DNA of 64,000 nt, taken from Ruegeria sp. ANG-S4. Its GTDB lineage: Bacteria; Pseudomonadota; Alphaproteobacteria; Rhodobacterales; Rhodobacteraceae. The notes beneath the pieces are model-generated. The model did not search any database. It saw nothing but the letters and a program-made list of their open reading frames with translations, and had not been told where the DNA came from. The position numbers and the translations under genes are program-made. Shown piece by piece: positions 33,602 through 42,285 of the stretch. Positions within the stretch are counted from its first letter, which is position 1. Every line of letters starts with the position of its first letter. The stretch is taken from positions 124,001-188,000 of the forward strand of contig NZ_JWLK01000004.1 in NCBI RefSeq assembly GCF_000814005.1, given 5' to 3'.

Positions 33602-34401
33602 GTCGGGTGGTATTTGTTGCCCGGCGACAAGGTGAAAATCTCGACCCCGTTTGCAGTCACACCCACCGAATGCTCGAATTGCGCTGACAGCGATTTATCG
33701 CGGGTTACGGCCGTCCAGTCGTCAGCCAGCGTTTTCGTTTCGGGCCGTCCAAGGTTCACCATCGGCTCGATGGTAAAGAACATGCCTTCTTCCAAAACAG
33801 CTCCCGTGCCCGGCCGACCATAGTGCAACACATTGGGCGGAGCGTGAAACACGCGGCCGAGGCCATGGCCGCAAAAATCGCGCACAACGCTCATCCGGTG
33901 CGCCTCGACATAGGCTTGAATTGCGTGACCGATATCGCCGAATGTGTTGCCCGGCTTGACCGTCTCGATACCTTTGAAAAGGGCGTCATGGGTCACTTGA
34001 ATCAAGCGCTCCGCCTTGCGTGGCAGTTTTCCGGCCACATACATCCGCGAGGTGTCACCGAACCAACCGTCGACGATAACGGTCACGTCGACGTTGAGAA
34101 TGTCACCATCCTTGAGTTTCTTGTCGCCGGGAATGCCGTGGCAGACAACATGGTTAACGCTAATGCAACTGGCGTGCTGGTAGCCTTTGTAGCCGATCGT
34201 CGCCGAGGTCGCGCCCGCATCTTCCACCATCCGGGTGATAATGCCGTCGATCGCGCCCGTGGTCTGGCCGGGAAAGACGTGCTCAGCGATATCGTCGAGT
34301 ATCCGCGCGGCCAGCGCCCCTGCCGCGTGCATCCCGGCAAAGTCACCTTGTTCATAGATGCGGATACCGTCTTTTGTCAGACGGCCACGATGTTCCTTCA
34401 T
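33577..34401 (-). CDS. map: Type I methionine aminopeptidase
   Basis: A 274-aa pita-bread metalloprotease that removes the initiator methionine from nascent proteins. Metal ligands and neighbours are visible in the segments VDVTVIVDGWFGDTSRM (two aspartates), CGHGLGRVFHAPPNVLHYG (histidines), FFTIEPMVNLG (glutamate) and QFEHSVGVTANGVE (glutamate). The length is typical. The ATG at 34401 has GGAG about 10 nt upstream. It is convergent with the HAD gene and the small frame at 33422. Confidence 0.94.
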   Translation of the reverse strand: MKEHRGRLTKDGIRIYEQGDFAGMHAAGALAARILDDIAEHVFPGQTTGAIDGIITRMVEDAGATSATIGYKGYQHASCISVNHVVCHGIPGDKKLKDGDILNVDVTVIVDGWFGDTSRMYVAGKLPRKAERLIQVTHDALFKGIETVKPGNTFGDIGHAIQAYVEAHRMSVVRDFCGHGLGRVFHAPPNVLHYGRPGTGAVLEEGMFFTIEPMVNLGRPETKTLADDWTAVTRDKSLSAQFEHSVGVTANGVEIFTLSPGNKYHPTYSSSSTA

Positions 34402-34602
34402 CGACGCTGAACTCCAAATGTTGCGCGCAGCACTCCTTTTACGCTGCTTGTGCAGAAAGTACCAGAGGGTGCGGTGTCGCGGGCCTCAGGATTGCCGTTT
34501 CACATTGATATTTAAGCCCGGTTTCATATTGTCAAATATGCGAGCCCGCTGACAAAAGTCGGTCGACTGTCCTGCCAGACACCTTACGATTTGAGGTTTC
34601 AA

Positions 34603-34800
34603 TTGAGTTTTGGTCAAATTCTCGTTGTAGTTTCGATCCTTCTTCTTTTTGCGATCTGTATTGCCGGCGTCGGTCTGGCGCGACGGGCACGGAGGAACGT
34701 GCCGCTTCAGACGCATGCTGCGCACGCGCCCCGATCCGGACTTGACCAGGCAAAAATTGTGGAAAGCAAAGGCGCAGGGATGGCTGACGGCGGCAGGTGA
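34603..34800 (+). CDS. Small single-pass membrane protein of unknown function
   Basis: A 65-aa protein read from a TTG at 34603 with GAGG 6 nt upstream. It has one membrane helix (ILVVVSILLLFAICIAGVGLA) directly followed by a basic stop-transfer (RRARR) and a polar tail of about 35 residues. A second TTG at 34591 in the same frame is possible. It is convergent with sfsA. Lack of an ATG lowers confidence; the clean helix plus basic flank argues that it is real. Confidence 0.5.
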   Translation: MSFGQILVVVSILLLFAICIAGVGLARRARRNVPLQTHAAHAPRSGLDQAKIVESKGAGMADGGR

Positions 34801-34847
34801 TCGGCAAAGATGGGTGCGACGGCTGTGGATGCCCGGTTGCGCAGCCG

Positions 34848-35546
34848 TCAGTTCTGGATAGCGTCGCCAACCAGAACGCCGTCAGGCGAAATCAATGTTC
34901 CCAAAACCAGCTTTTCGACGCCAGTCGCCTCGGCAGCTTCGAATGCTGCCGCATAGGCCGGATCAATGTCTTTCGCCAGCGCGAACCGGTCACAATCGGT
35001 GCGTTGAACGAGGTATAGCATGATGGCCCGATGACCTTGTTTGGCCATTTCAGCCAGCTCACCCAGATGCTTGGTTCCCCGCGCCGTTACGCTGTCTGGA
35101 AATTCGGCTAGTCCGGGTTGGCGCGACAGCGTCACGCTTTTGACCTCGACATACGCATCCGGCAAGCTCGGTTGGGTCAACAGGAAATCAATTCTGCTGT
35201 TTTCGCCGTACCGAACCTCGGGCCGGACCGTTTGATATGCTGCCAGATCGGAAATCTGCCCGGCCTGCAGCGCCATGCGCAGGGCCTTGTTGGGAACCGA
35301 AGTATCAACCCCCGTGAAATGCCCATTTTCGTGATCCACCAATCGCCAGCCAAACTTCAGCTTTTTCTTCGGATCATCATTCGGTTCAAGCCAGATTTTC
35401 GTGCCCGGTTCAGCCAATCCAAGCATCGAACCGGGATTGGCGCAGTGCGCGGTTACATCTCGCCCGTCCTCAAGGGTGCAATCGGCCAGAAAACGTTTGT
35501 ATCGGCGGATAAGGCGGGCGGGGACCAGTTTGGTGGTGAATTTCAT
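34848..35546 (-). CDS. sfsA: DNA/RNA nuclease SfsA
   Basis: A 232-aa protein of the SfsA family, named for sugar fermentation stimulation and now viewed as a nuclease-fold protein. Typical segments are RYKRFLADCTLEDGRDVTAH (split here), CANPGSMLGL, ENSRIDFLLTQP and the nuclease-like EVKSVTLSR with RGTKHLGELAEM. The start at 35546 (MKFTTKLVPARLI) is chosen by family; the frame to 35627 is an extension without support. It diverges from the CinA-like gene. Confidence 0.9.
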   Translation of the reverse strand: MKFTTKLVPARLIRRYKRFLADCTLEDGRDVTAHCANPGSMLGLAEPGTKIWLEPNDDPKKKLKFGWRLVDHENGHFTGVDTSVPNKALRMALQAGQISDLAAYQTVRPEVRYGENSRIDFLLTQPSLPDAYVEVKSVTLSRQPGLAEFPDSVTARGTKHLGELAEMAKQGHRAIMLYLVQRTDCDRFALAKDIDPAYAAAFEAAEATGVEKLVLGTLISPDGVLVGDAIQN

Positions 35547-35689
35547 GCCATCTGCCTTACCGTGCGGTTGACGGCAAGGGAAGTGCCCGACACCGTTTCG
35601 GGCAAATCCTCTTCGCCCGACAATCAAGCCTTGCGAGCCGGATCAAGACAGATATCTTGCCCACACCCTGCAGCACGAGAGGACAGATC

Positions 35690-36412
35690 ATGCCAAACCC
35701 CACCGCAGCCATGCTGGTCATTGGTGATGAAATTCTGTCGGGCCGGACACGTGATGCAAACATGCACTTTCTGGCGCAGGAACTGACGAAACAGGGCATA
35801 GACCTGAAAGAGGTCCGTATCGTCAGTGACGACGCGGCTGCAATCGAGCGGTCGGTTAAATCGCTGTCCGAAGACTACGAGCATGTGTTCACCAGCGGTG
35901 GAATCGGCCCGACGCATGACGACATAACTGCCGATTGCATTGCGCGGGCGTTCGGAAAGACGATCGACATCCGCGCTGATGCGCGCGCGCTCTTGGAGGC
36001 GCATTACGAAAAATCCGGCCTCGAGTTGAATGCAGCCCGTCTGCGCATGGCCCGTATCCCCGAAAGCGCGACGTTGATCGAAAACCCGGTGTCAACAGCG
36101 CCGGGATTCACGCTGGAAAACGTGCACGTGATGGCGGGGGTGCCGTCGGTCTTTCAGGCGATGGTGGCCAGCGTTCTGCCCACCCTGACCGGCGGTGCGC
36201 CGTTGTTGTCGCAAACCTTGCGGGTGGACCGGGGCGAGGGCGACATCGCAGCGACTTTGTCATCTCTGGCGAAGGACTTCGGCGATCTTTCAATCGGGTG
36301 CTATCCCTTCCAGATCAATGGCGTTTTCGGGGCCAACGTCGTGATCCGGGGCACCGAAGGCGGGCGCATCGATGCCGCCGTAACCCGCCTGGCCAGAGAT
36401 CTTGAACAGTGA
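35690..36412 (+). CDS. CinA-like molybdopterin-binding domain protein (competence/damage-inducible protein A type)
   Basis: A 240-aa protein consisting of the MoCF-biosynthesis fold only. It has AMLVIGDEILSGRTRDAN and TSGGIGPTHDDITAD, the two signature stretches of CinA N-terminal domains and MoaB/MogA. The C-terminal NMN-deamidase domain of full-length CinA is absent, as in many Alphaproteobacteria. The start at 35690 has GAGAGGA upstream. The stop overlaps the next GTG start (GTGA at 36409-36412). Confidence 0.88.
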   Translation: MPNPTAAMLVIGDEILSGRTRDANMHFLAQELTKQGIDLKEVRIVSDDAAAIERSVKSLSEDYEHVFTSGGIGPTHDDITADCIARAFGKTIDIRADARALLEAHYEKSGLELNAARLRMARIPESATLIENPVSTAPGFTLENVHVMAGVPSVFQAMVASVLPTLTGGAPLLSQTLRVDRGEGDIAATLSSLAKDFGDLSIGCYPFQINGVFGANVVIRGTEGGRIDAAVTRLARDLEQ

Positions 36413-37122
36413 ATGTCAATTGGGCGGACATCGTCGATGGCACCTGGCCAGCGGCCCGATACGAAAAACTCGGCCCATTTCAACTGCGCGAGGGGCGTGG
36501 CGGTGGTTCAAGGGTGTCGGCGGCCAGTTCTGTTGGTCCGCTCAGCCTCAAGGATGTCGAAGCCGCGGAACGGGCGATGCAGGCAATGGGCCAAAAGCGC
36601 ATTTTCTGCCTGCGTCCCGGCGACGAGGGTCTGGATGCGCTGTTGGCGCAGCGCGGGTACGACATTCTCGACCCCGTCAACATTTACACCTGCCCAGTGA
36701 AGCAGTTGACGGACGTGACAGTCCCGCGCGTAACGGTCTTCACAATCTGGGAGCCGCTGGCAATCATGCGCGAGATTTGGGCGCAGGGCGGGATTGGGCC
36801 CGAACGGATCGCCGTCATGGAACGCGCCACCGGGCCTAAAACCGGTTTGCTGATGCGCCAGAACGACCAACCCGCAGGCGCAGGTTTTGTCGCAATCCAC
36901 GACGGTATCGGCGTAGTGCATGCGCTTGAAATTCTACCGTCCCATCGCCGCCAGGGATTGGGGCAGTGGGCCATGCGCGCTGCAGCCATCTGGGCGCAGG
37001 ACAACGGTGCCCATACGCTCGGCGTGATTTGCACCAAGGCGAATGACGGGGCAAATGGCCTTTATCATTCACTCGGCATGCAGATCGTGGGAGAGTACCA
37101 CTATCGCGTCAAAGGAGACTAA
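36409..37122 (+). CDS. GNAT family N-acetyltransferase
   Basis: A 237-aa protein with the acetyl-CoA-binding GNAT core in its C-terminal half: VVHALEILPSHRRQGLGQWAMRAA (split here; the R-x-x-G-x-G part is HRRQGLG) followed by NGLYHSLGMQIVGEYHYR. The N-terminal half has a degenerate GNAT-like arrangement. It begins with a GTG that overlaps the CinA-like stop. Substrate unknown. Confidence 0.85.
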   Translation: MNVNWADIVDGTWPAARYEKLGPFQLREGRGGGSRVSAASSVGPLSLKDVEAAERAMQAMGQKRIFCLRPGDEGLDALLAQRGYDILDPVNIYTCPVKQLTDVTVPRVTVFTIWEPLAIMREIWAQGGIGPERIAVMERATGPKTGLLMRQNDQPAGAGFVAIHDGIGVVHALEILPSHRRQGLGQWAMRAAAIWAQDNGAHTLGVICTKANDGANGLYHSLGMQIVGEYHYRVKGD

Positions 37123-37128
37123 ACCGCC

Positions 37129-37701
37129 GTGACAGACCAAACCAAGCCCACCGCGCTCAACCTGCCGATGGTGGACCCTCTGCCGCCCGAGACGCAGAAG
37201 TATTTTGACATCTGTGTCGAGAAATTGGGCATGGTGCCGAACGTGCTGAAAGCTTATGCGTTTGACATCGAAAAGCTGAATGCTTTCACGACGATGTATA
37301 ACGACCTGATGCTGGCCGACAGTGAATTGTCGAAACTGGAACGCGAAATGATTGCGGTGGTCGTGTCGTCGATCAACAAATGCTTCTATTGCCTCGTTGC
37401 CCACGGCGCGGCGGTGCGCCAACTATCGGGTGATCCGCAATTGGGTGAGATGCTGGTCATGAACTATCGCGTCGCGCCGCTGGATGTGCGTCAGCGGGCA
37501 ATGCTGGATTTTGCGGCCAAAGTGACAACAGGTAGCGCCGCAATAGAAGAGCCGGACCGCCAAAGGCTACGGGATGCCGGATTTTCCGGGCGTGACATCT
37601 GGGATATCGCCAATGTCGCCGGGTTCTTCAACATGACCAACCGCGTGGCCAGTGCAACCGGCATGGTGCCCAATCCTGAATACCACGCGCAGTTCCGATG
37701 A
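37129..37701 (+). CDS. AhpD-like alkylhydroperoxidase/peroxidase-related protein
   Basis: A 190-aa protein of the AhpD-like superfamily. The redox motif is CFYCLVAHG (C-x2-C followed by histidine), around residue 85. MVPNVLKAYAFD precedes it and DIANVAGFFNMTNRVASATG follows, as in peroxidase-related enzymes of this group. Start is a GTG with AAAGGAG upstream. It is 6 nt after the acetyltransferase gene and its stop overlaps the OmpA-like gene (ATGA), so it is in the same operon. Confidence 0.87.
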   Translation: MTDQTKPTALNLPMVDPLPPETQKYFDICVEKLGMVPNVLKAYAFDIEKLNAFTTMYNDLMLADSELSKLEREMIAVVVSSINKCFYCLVAHGAAVRQLSGDPQLGEMLVMNYRVAPLDVRQRAMLDFAAKVTTGSAAIEEPDRQRLRDAGFSGRDIWDIANVAGFFNMTNRVASATGMVPNPEYHAQFR

Positions 37702-38600
37702 TCCGGCCCTTGTCGATCTGCCTGGCATTGCTTGCCAGCGCAGCCACCGGGCAGGACCTGAGCTTGCCAACCAACGCGCGACAGATCAGCGAACGGGTGA
37801 GCCCGCTGGACAGTTATGAGTTGCCGGTCGGCGTTTATGCCGAAGATGCCGTACCTGCGCGAACGGTCGAGGGTCGTGTGGAACGCACAACGTGGCGGTT
37901 GCAATCGGGGTCCAGCACGACCCTGCAAATCCTGGCACCCCTTCGTGATCAGCTTGAGGCGCAAGGTTACGACATTCTGTTTGAATGCGAGGCGCGCGCC
38001 TGCGGCGGCTTTGATTTCCGTTTCGGGACCGAGGTGGTGCCGACACCGGACATGTATGTCGCCATTCAGGACTTTCGTTTTCTGTCCGCGTCGCGCGGAG
38101 AAAACGTTCTAAGCCTGCTGGTCAGCCGCAATCCACCTGACGGGTTTGTACAACTTATCCGCGTCGCTCCGGTTGCCGCCACTTCGCCACCGCCGCTGGT
38201 GGTCGAGACCGCGATCGACGATCCCAGCGAAGTTTTGCAGGTTCTTCAGCGGGATGGTCATGTCATCCTCGACGATCTTCACTTTTCAACGGGCGAGGTT
38301 GCCTTGGGTCCGGGCCCATTTGCATCGCTGGCGCTGCTGGCCGGTTATCTGACCGACAACCCGGACGTCAGGTTGGCCCTTGTCGGACACACCGATGACA
38401 CCGGCGATTTGCAGGCGAATACCGCGGTCAGCACCAGACGCGCCCAGTCCGTGCGAACGCGCCTGATCGAGGCGCATAGGATATCGGGCGATCGGATTGA
38501 GGCACAAGGCGTGGGATATCTTGCCCCGCTTACCTCGAACGCAACGCCGGAAGGTCGCGACCTCAACCGCCGGGTCGAGGCCGTGTTGCTGGTCAATTGA
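37698..38600 (+). CDS. OmpA family outer-membrane protein
   Basis: A 300-aa protein with a signal peptide (MIRPLSICLALLASAATG). Residues about 30-165 form a unique N-terminal part with CEARACGGFDFRFG. The C-terminal OmpA domain has LDDLHFSTGEVAL, LVGHTDDTGDLQANTAVSTRR (split here) and GVGYLAPLTSNATPEGRDLNRRVE (split here), which bind peptidoglycan through diaminopimelate. It likely anchors the envelope or acts in an envelope complex. It closes the operon that starts at 35690. Confidence 0.88.
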   Translation: MIRPLSICLALLASAATGQDLSLPTNARQISERVSPLDSYELPVGVYAEDAVPARTVEGRVERTTWRLQSGSSTTLQILAPLRDQLEAQGYDILFECEARACGGFDFRFGTEVVPTPDMYVAIQDFRFLSASRGENVLSLLVSRNPPDGFVQLIRVAPVAATSPPPLVVETAIDDPSEVLQVLQRDGHVILDDLHFSTGEVALGPGPFASLALLAGYLTDNPDVRLALVGHTDDTGDLQANTAVSTRRAQSVRTRLIEAHRISGDRIEAQGVGYLAPLTSNATPEGRDLNRRVEAVLLVN

Positions 38601-38603
38601 CCA

Positions 38604-39566
38604 CTACATCACCCACCAAAGATACAGCGGTAAACCGACAGTAATGTTGAACGGGAAAGAGACCCCCAAGGATAAGGTCAGGTAGATCCCGGCCTCGGCT
38701 TTGGGCAGCGCGATTTTCATTGCCGCCGGAACAGCGATGTAGGATGCCGAGGCAGACAGGACCATGAACAGGAACAGGCTGCCTGCGGACAGACCGATCA
38801 CGGCACCTACGGCCCAGGCCATCGACGCGCCGATCAAAGGCATCACGACGCCAAATGCGAACAGACCAACAGACAGCTTGTCACGGTTCCGGATCAGACT
38901 GCGCCCGGCAGACAGGCCCATGTCCAGCAAGAACAGACACAAAATTCCGGTAAAAGGCGTGACGATGAACGGCGCAATCATCTGCATGCCCTCGCCACCT
39001 GTAATAGCACCGATCAGAAATGAACCGGTCAGCAGAACGATCGAGCCATTGGCAAGCAGGTCCCGCCACAACCCATCGTCCTTGACGCCGTTGCCGCCGG
39101 ATCTATGCGCCAACCACAGGGCGGACAGGATCGCCGGAACCTCCATCGCGGCGGCTACGGCAACCATGAACCCGTCGTGGCTCAGGCCGACGAGATCAAG
39201 CAGGCTGGTCGCCGTTACAAAGGTAACGATTGAAATCGAGCCATAGTGACCGGCGACCGCTGCCGCGTTCAGCGCATCAAGTCGGGTCATTACCCGCAAC
39301 AGGCCAAAGGCGACGAACGGAATTGCAAATGACAGGGCGACACCGCCCAACAGCGTCAGAAACAGGTCAAGGTGGATACCATGCTCTGCCAGGCTGCTGC
39401 CGCCTTTGAATCCAATTGCAAGCAGCAAGTACAGAGACATGAACTTGGCCGCGCCGCCGGGTATGGAAAGATCACTGCGCGCAAAGGCGGCCAGCAGTCC
39501 CAATGCAAAGAAAAGAATGGTTGGCACCAGCAGGTTGCTGGACAGGGTTTCGATAACACCGGGCAT
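38604..39566 (-). CDS. SbtA-like sodium-dependent bicarbonate transporter family permease
   Basis: A 320-aa membrane protein with about ten hydrophobic segments in an inverted-repeat layout, as in SbtA (DUF897). Characteristic parts are IGFKGGSSLAEHGI, AAVAGHYGSISIVTFVTA, EVPAILSALWLA and SASASYIAVPAAMKIALPKAE (split here). SbtA in cyanobacteria imports bicarbonate with sodium. In heterotrophic roseobacters the substrate is not established. It diverges from the OxyR-like LysR gene at 39664, which is the probable regulator. GGAG is 6 nt before the start. It converges on the OmpA-like gene with 3 nt between stops. Confidence 0.87.
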   Translation of the reverse strand: MPGVIETLSSNLLVPTILFFALGLLAAFARSDLSIPGGAAKFMSLYLLLAIGFKGGSSLAEHGIHLDLFLTLLGGVALSFAIPFVAFGLLRVMTRLDALNAAAVAGHYGSISIVTFVTATSLLDLVGLSHDGFMVAVAAAMEVPAILSALWLAHRSGGNGVKDDGLWRDLLANGSIVLLTGSFLIGAITGGEGMQMIAPFIVTPFTGILCLFLLDMGLSAGRSLIRNRDKLSVGLFAFGVVMPLIGASMAWAVGAVIGLSAGSLFLFMVLSASASYIAVPAAMKIALPKAEAGIYLTLSLGVSFPFNITVGLPLYLWWVM

Positions 39567-39623
39567 TTCGGGCTCCTAACTTCGTCTTTGGCGCCAGATG
39601 CCTTGCGATTTTACTTTATCCCA

Positions 39624-39660
39624 ATATTATCTTTCTAAGCTTTAATTAGTTTCAGGCTAT
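39624..39660 (+). promoter_or_regulatory. OxyR-like four-part binding site between sbtA-like and lysR-like genes
   Basis: Four tetranucleotides at 7-nt spacing, ATAT-N7-CTAA-N7-TTAG-N7-CTAT, match the OxyR arrangement ATAG-N7-CTAT-N7-ATAG-N7-CTAT at 13 of 16 positions. The last tetramer ends 3 nt before the LysR start codon, so binding would block the regulator's own translation region or promoter. The sbtA-like start is 57 nt away on the other side. Confidence 0.55.
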
Positions 39661-39663
39661 GTA

Positions 39664-40581
39664 ATGCGGCCAACCTTGCGTCAATTGGAATACATCGTCA
39701 CGGTCAGCCGGCTGGGACGATTCAGTCTTGCGGCAGACGTGTTGAATGTCAGCCAGCCCAGCCTCTCTGCGCAGATCGCGACCGTTGAACAAGAGCTTGG
39801 CGTTCGGATTTTTGACCGCAATCGCGGTGGTGTTCAGATCACCGCCAAGGGCGAGGATTTCATTGCCCGCGCACAAAAAATTCTGGCCGAACTGCAGGAC
39901 CTGCGCCACGCGATGACAAACGATGCGCCGACCGGGGGGCGCCTGAGGTTGGGCGTCCTGCCGTCAATTGGTCCGTATTTGCTGCCGCAGGTCATCAAGG
40001 ATGTTCACCACGCGCGGCCCGGGCTGCGTGTCGTTGTACGCGAAGAAAACACGCGGGACCTTGAACAAGGGTTAAAGTCCGGGCGCTTTGATCTGATCAT
40101 CTCGACCCCCGAAGATCATCCCAACACCACGCAGGAACGCTTGTTCAATGAACCGTTGTGGGTGGCCGTCGCCGTCGACGACGCGCTGGCCATGGATCTG
40201 CAGGCGGTCGGGGCGGGTGATTTGCAGAATCGAATTTTCCTGACGCTGGATCAAAGCCACCGCCTGTCCCGGATCGTTTATGCGCTGGCGGCGGAGTGCG
40301 GTGGCGTTGTGTCAGACGAATATGAGGGCACGACGCTGGATTCGATCGTTCTGATGGCGGCATCTGGCGTTGGCGTTGCTGTCTTGCCCGATCTTTACGC
40401 CCGCAGACAGGGGATTTATCGCGACGAGGTTCGTCTGCGCCCGCTGTCCATCCCAAATGCAAACCGGGACATCGCGCTTTTGGCCCGCAGCGCGGAGGCA
40501 CCGTTGACAGGTCAAAACGTATTGACACGATCCCTACGGTCGGTGGCGCGGGGGATGGGCTTGTCTGTTCCGGAAAACTAA
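39664..40581 (+). CDS. LysR-type regulator, OxyR-like, lacking the peroxidatic cysteine
   Basis: A 305-aa LTTR with the N-terminal winged HTH (LEYIVTVSRLGRFSLAADVLNVSQ (split here), QPSLSAQIATVEQELGVRIFDR) and a substrate-binding domain with ASGVGVAVLPDLYARR. The overall sequence resembles OxyR more than catabolic LTTRs, including EDHPNTTQERLFNEPLWVAV. Where OxyR has GHCLRDQ, this protein reads LDQSHRLSRIV; the only nearby cysteine is in AAECGG. Redox sensing by the classical disulphide seems impossible. It presumably controls itself and the divergent SbtA-like gene. Confidence 0.85.
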   Translation: MRPTLRQLEYIVTVSRLGRFSLAADVLNVSQPSLSAQIATVEQELGVRIFDRNRGGVQITAKGEDFIARAQKILAELQDLRHAMTNDAPTGGRLRLGVLPSIGPYLLPQVIKDVHHARPGLRVVVREENTRDLEQGLKSGRFDLIISTPEDHPNTTQERLFNEPLWVAVAVDDALAMDLQAVGAGDLQNRIFLTLDQSHRLSRIVYALAAECGGVVSDEYEGTTLDSIVLMAASGVGVAVLPDLYARRQGIYRDEVRLRPLSIPNANRDIALLARSAEAPLTGQNVLTRSLRSVARGMGLSVPEN

Positions 40582-40588
40582 AAAAAAA

Positions 40589-40608
40589 CCCGCGCTGTTC
40601 AGCGCGGG
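40589..40608 (-). terminator. Intrinsic terminator, leftward, after the second LysR gene
   Basis: CCCGCGCT and AGCGCGGG form a perfect 8-bp stem with a 4-nt loop. On the minus strand it is followed by eight T. It ends the gene at 40634 and lies directly after the OxyR-like gene's stop. Confidence 0.9.
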
Positions 40609-40633
40609 CTTGAAAGTTGCCGTAGGGAGAGTT

Positions 40634-41539
40634 TTACCAGTTCATCGGCCCTTTCTCGGAAAAGGACTCGACAAGGAAGTCGATGAAGGCACGCACCTTG
40701 GGTTGCGTGAAGCGACCGGGCGGATAGACCGCAAATACGCCCTGAACATCATCAGGCAGCGACGGCATCGCGTCGACAACCTCGCCCGATTTCAACGCGT
40801 CTGCGTACAGGTAGCTGGGCAAATAGGCGATCCCAAGGCCCGATATGGCTGCGTTCAGCAGCGATTGACCATCGTTTACGCTCAGCCAGCCGGCGGTCCG
40901 AACTTGACGTTTCTCGCCGGATGGGGCCGTCAGCCTCCAAACGTTGCCGGAAGACTGGCTGGAATAATGCAGCAGCTTGTGCTCATTCAGGTCATCGATC
41001 TTTTGCGGGTGTCCGAACTGCTCGATGTATTTCGGCGAGGCGACCATGCGCTTGACGGTTTCGGTCAGCTTGCGGGCCCGCAGCGTGCTGTCCTCCAGCT
41101 CACCAATACGCACGGCGACGTCGAAACCTTCGGAAATCAGTTCCACATAGCGGTTGTTCAGCACCATATTTACGGTGATATCGGGATAGGCAGACAGAAA
41201 ATCCGACAGAACGGGTGACAGGTGGTTCACCCCAAAATCCGTCGCAACGCTGATGCGCAGCAATCCCGAAGGATCGGACTGCATGGAGGTCACGAGAGCA
41301 TCTGCCTCGCCTGCGTCGTTCAGAACGCGGCGTGCACGATCATAATAGGCCAATCCAATCTCGGTTGGTGAAACCCGACGCGTCGTCCGGTTGAGCAGCC
41401 GTGCACCCAGTCGTGCCTCAAGGCTCGACACATGCTTTGATACGGCCGATTTGGAGATACCCATTTTCTTGGCCGCGTCAGTGAACCCGCCTTGGTCCAC
41501 CACGTTGGAAAATGCCTCCATTTCGGTCAGTCGATCCAT
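40634..41539 (-). CDS. LysR family transcriptional regulator
   Basis: A 301-aa LTTR. The winged HTH reads MEAFSNVVDQGGFTDAAKKM (split here) and SKSAVSKHVSSLEARLGARLLNRTTRRV (split here). The effector domain has GLGIAYLPSYLY near the C-terminus. It is of the CrgA/DsdC-like group with the TRRVSPTEIG segment after the HTH. The target is unknown; upstream (rightward) lies the DUF4399 gene 228 nt away in divergent orientation. Confidence 0.9.
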   Translation of the reverse strand: MDRLTEMEAFSNVVDQGGFTDAAKKMGISKSAVSKHVSSLEARLGARLLNRTTRRVSPTEIGLAYYDRARRVLNDAGEADALVTSMQSDPSGLLRISVATDFGVNHLSPVLSDFLSAYPDITVNMVLNNRYVELISEGFDVAVRIGELEDSTLRARKLTETVKRMVASPKYIEQFGHPQKIDDLNEHKLLHYSSQSSGNVWRLTAPSGEKRQVRTAGWLSVNDGQSLLNAAISGLGIAYLPSYLYADALKSGEVVDAMPSLPDDVQGVFAVYPPGRFTQPKVRAFIDFLVESFSEKGPMNW

Positions 41540-41767
41540 TCTCGTTCCCCAGGTCTTCTGTTCGTTGTCTCACTTTCGCGATCAATCTGGGCGAGAACTG
41601 GGCATACATGGGATAATATCAGGGTTTTAAATCGGATCGTTTGCGGTTGGGAAACGCCGGAAACCGTGGATGCCTGAGATGTCGACGTTCAAAAATGCTG
41701 AGATTTCAGGCAATCGTCCTAATTGTGCTATGTTAAGAATGGCATTTTTGTGACCACGGAGGAGAGG

Positions 41768-42208
41768 ATGAAAACAATTCTGACAGCTCTGGCGACGATC
41801 CTGATGGCCAGCTTTGCGCTTGCAGGGGGCGAGACACCGTCGAATCCCGACGCAAAAGTCTATTTCGTGAACCTTGCGGATGGGGACAGTGTCCAGTCAC
41901 CGGTGACAATCGTCTTTGGCCTCAGTGGCATGGGTGTAGCACCCGCCGGGACCGAAACGGAAAACACCGGGCACCACCACCTGTTGATAAACCGCCCGCC
42001 GATCGGAGAGGGCGAAGACGGTGCCGACGAACTGGCCTATGGTCTTCCGGCGGATGACAACCATCTGCATTTCGGCGGAGGGCAGACCGAGGTCACACTG
42101 GAGCTGCCGCAAGGTGAGCACACATTGCAACTGGTGCTGGGTGATGCCGGGCACGTGCCGCATGATACGCCCATCGTGTCCGACGTAATCACGATCAAAG
42201 TGGAGTAG
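41768..42208 (+). CDS. DUF4399 secreted protein
   Basis: A 146-aa protein with a signal peptide (MKTILTALATILMASFALA). The mature part shows the DUF4399 pattern: VYFVNLADGDSVQSPVTIVFGLSGMGVAPAG (split here), TGHHHLLIN, NHLHFGGGQTEV and LPQGEHTLQLVLGDAGHVPH (split here). The clustered histidines suggest metal binding. The function of this family is unknown. The ATG at 41768 follows GGAGGAGAGG. Confidence 0.85.
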   Translation: MKTILTALATILMASFALAGGETPSNPDAKVYFVNLADGDSVQSPVTIVFGLSGMGVAPAGTETENTGHHHLLINRPPIGEGEDGADELAYGLPADDNHLHFGGGQTEVTLELPQGEHTLQLVLGDAGHVPHDTPIVSDVITIKVE

Positions 42209-42285
42209 TCGGCAAGGACGCCAACGAAACCTGTTTACAAGATAGCGAATGTCGGAAACTCTGGCCCCGAAAAAAGGGGTGAGCC

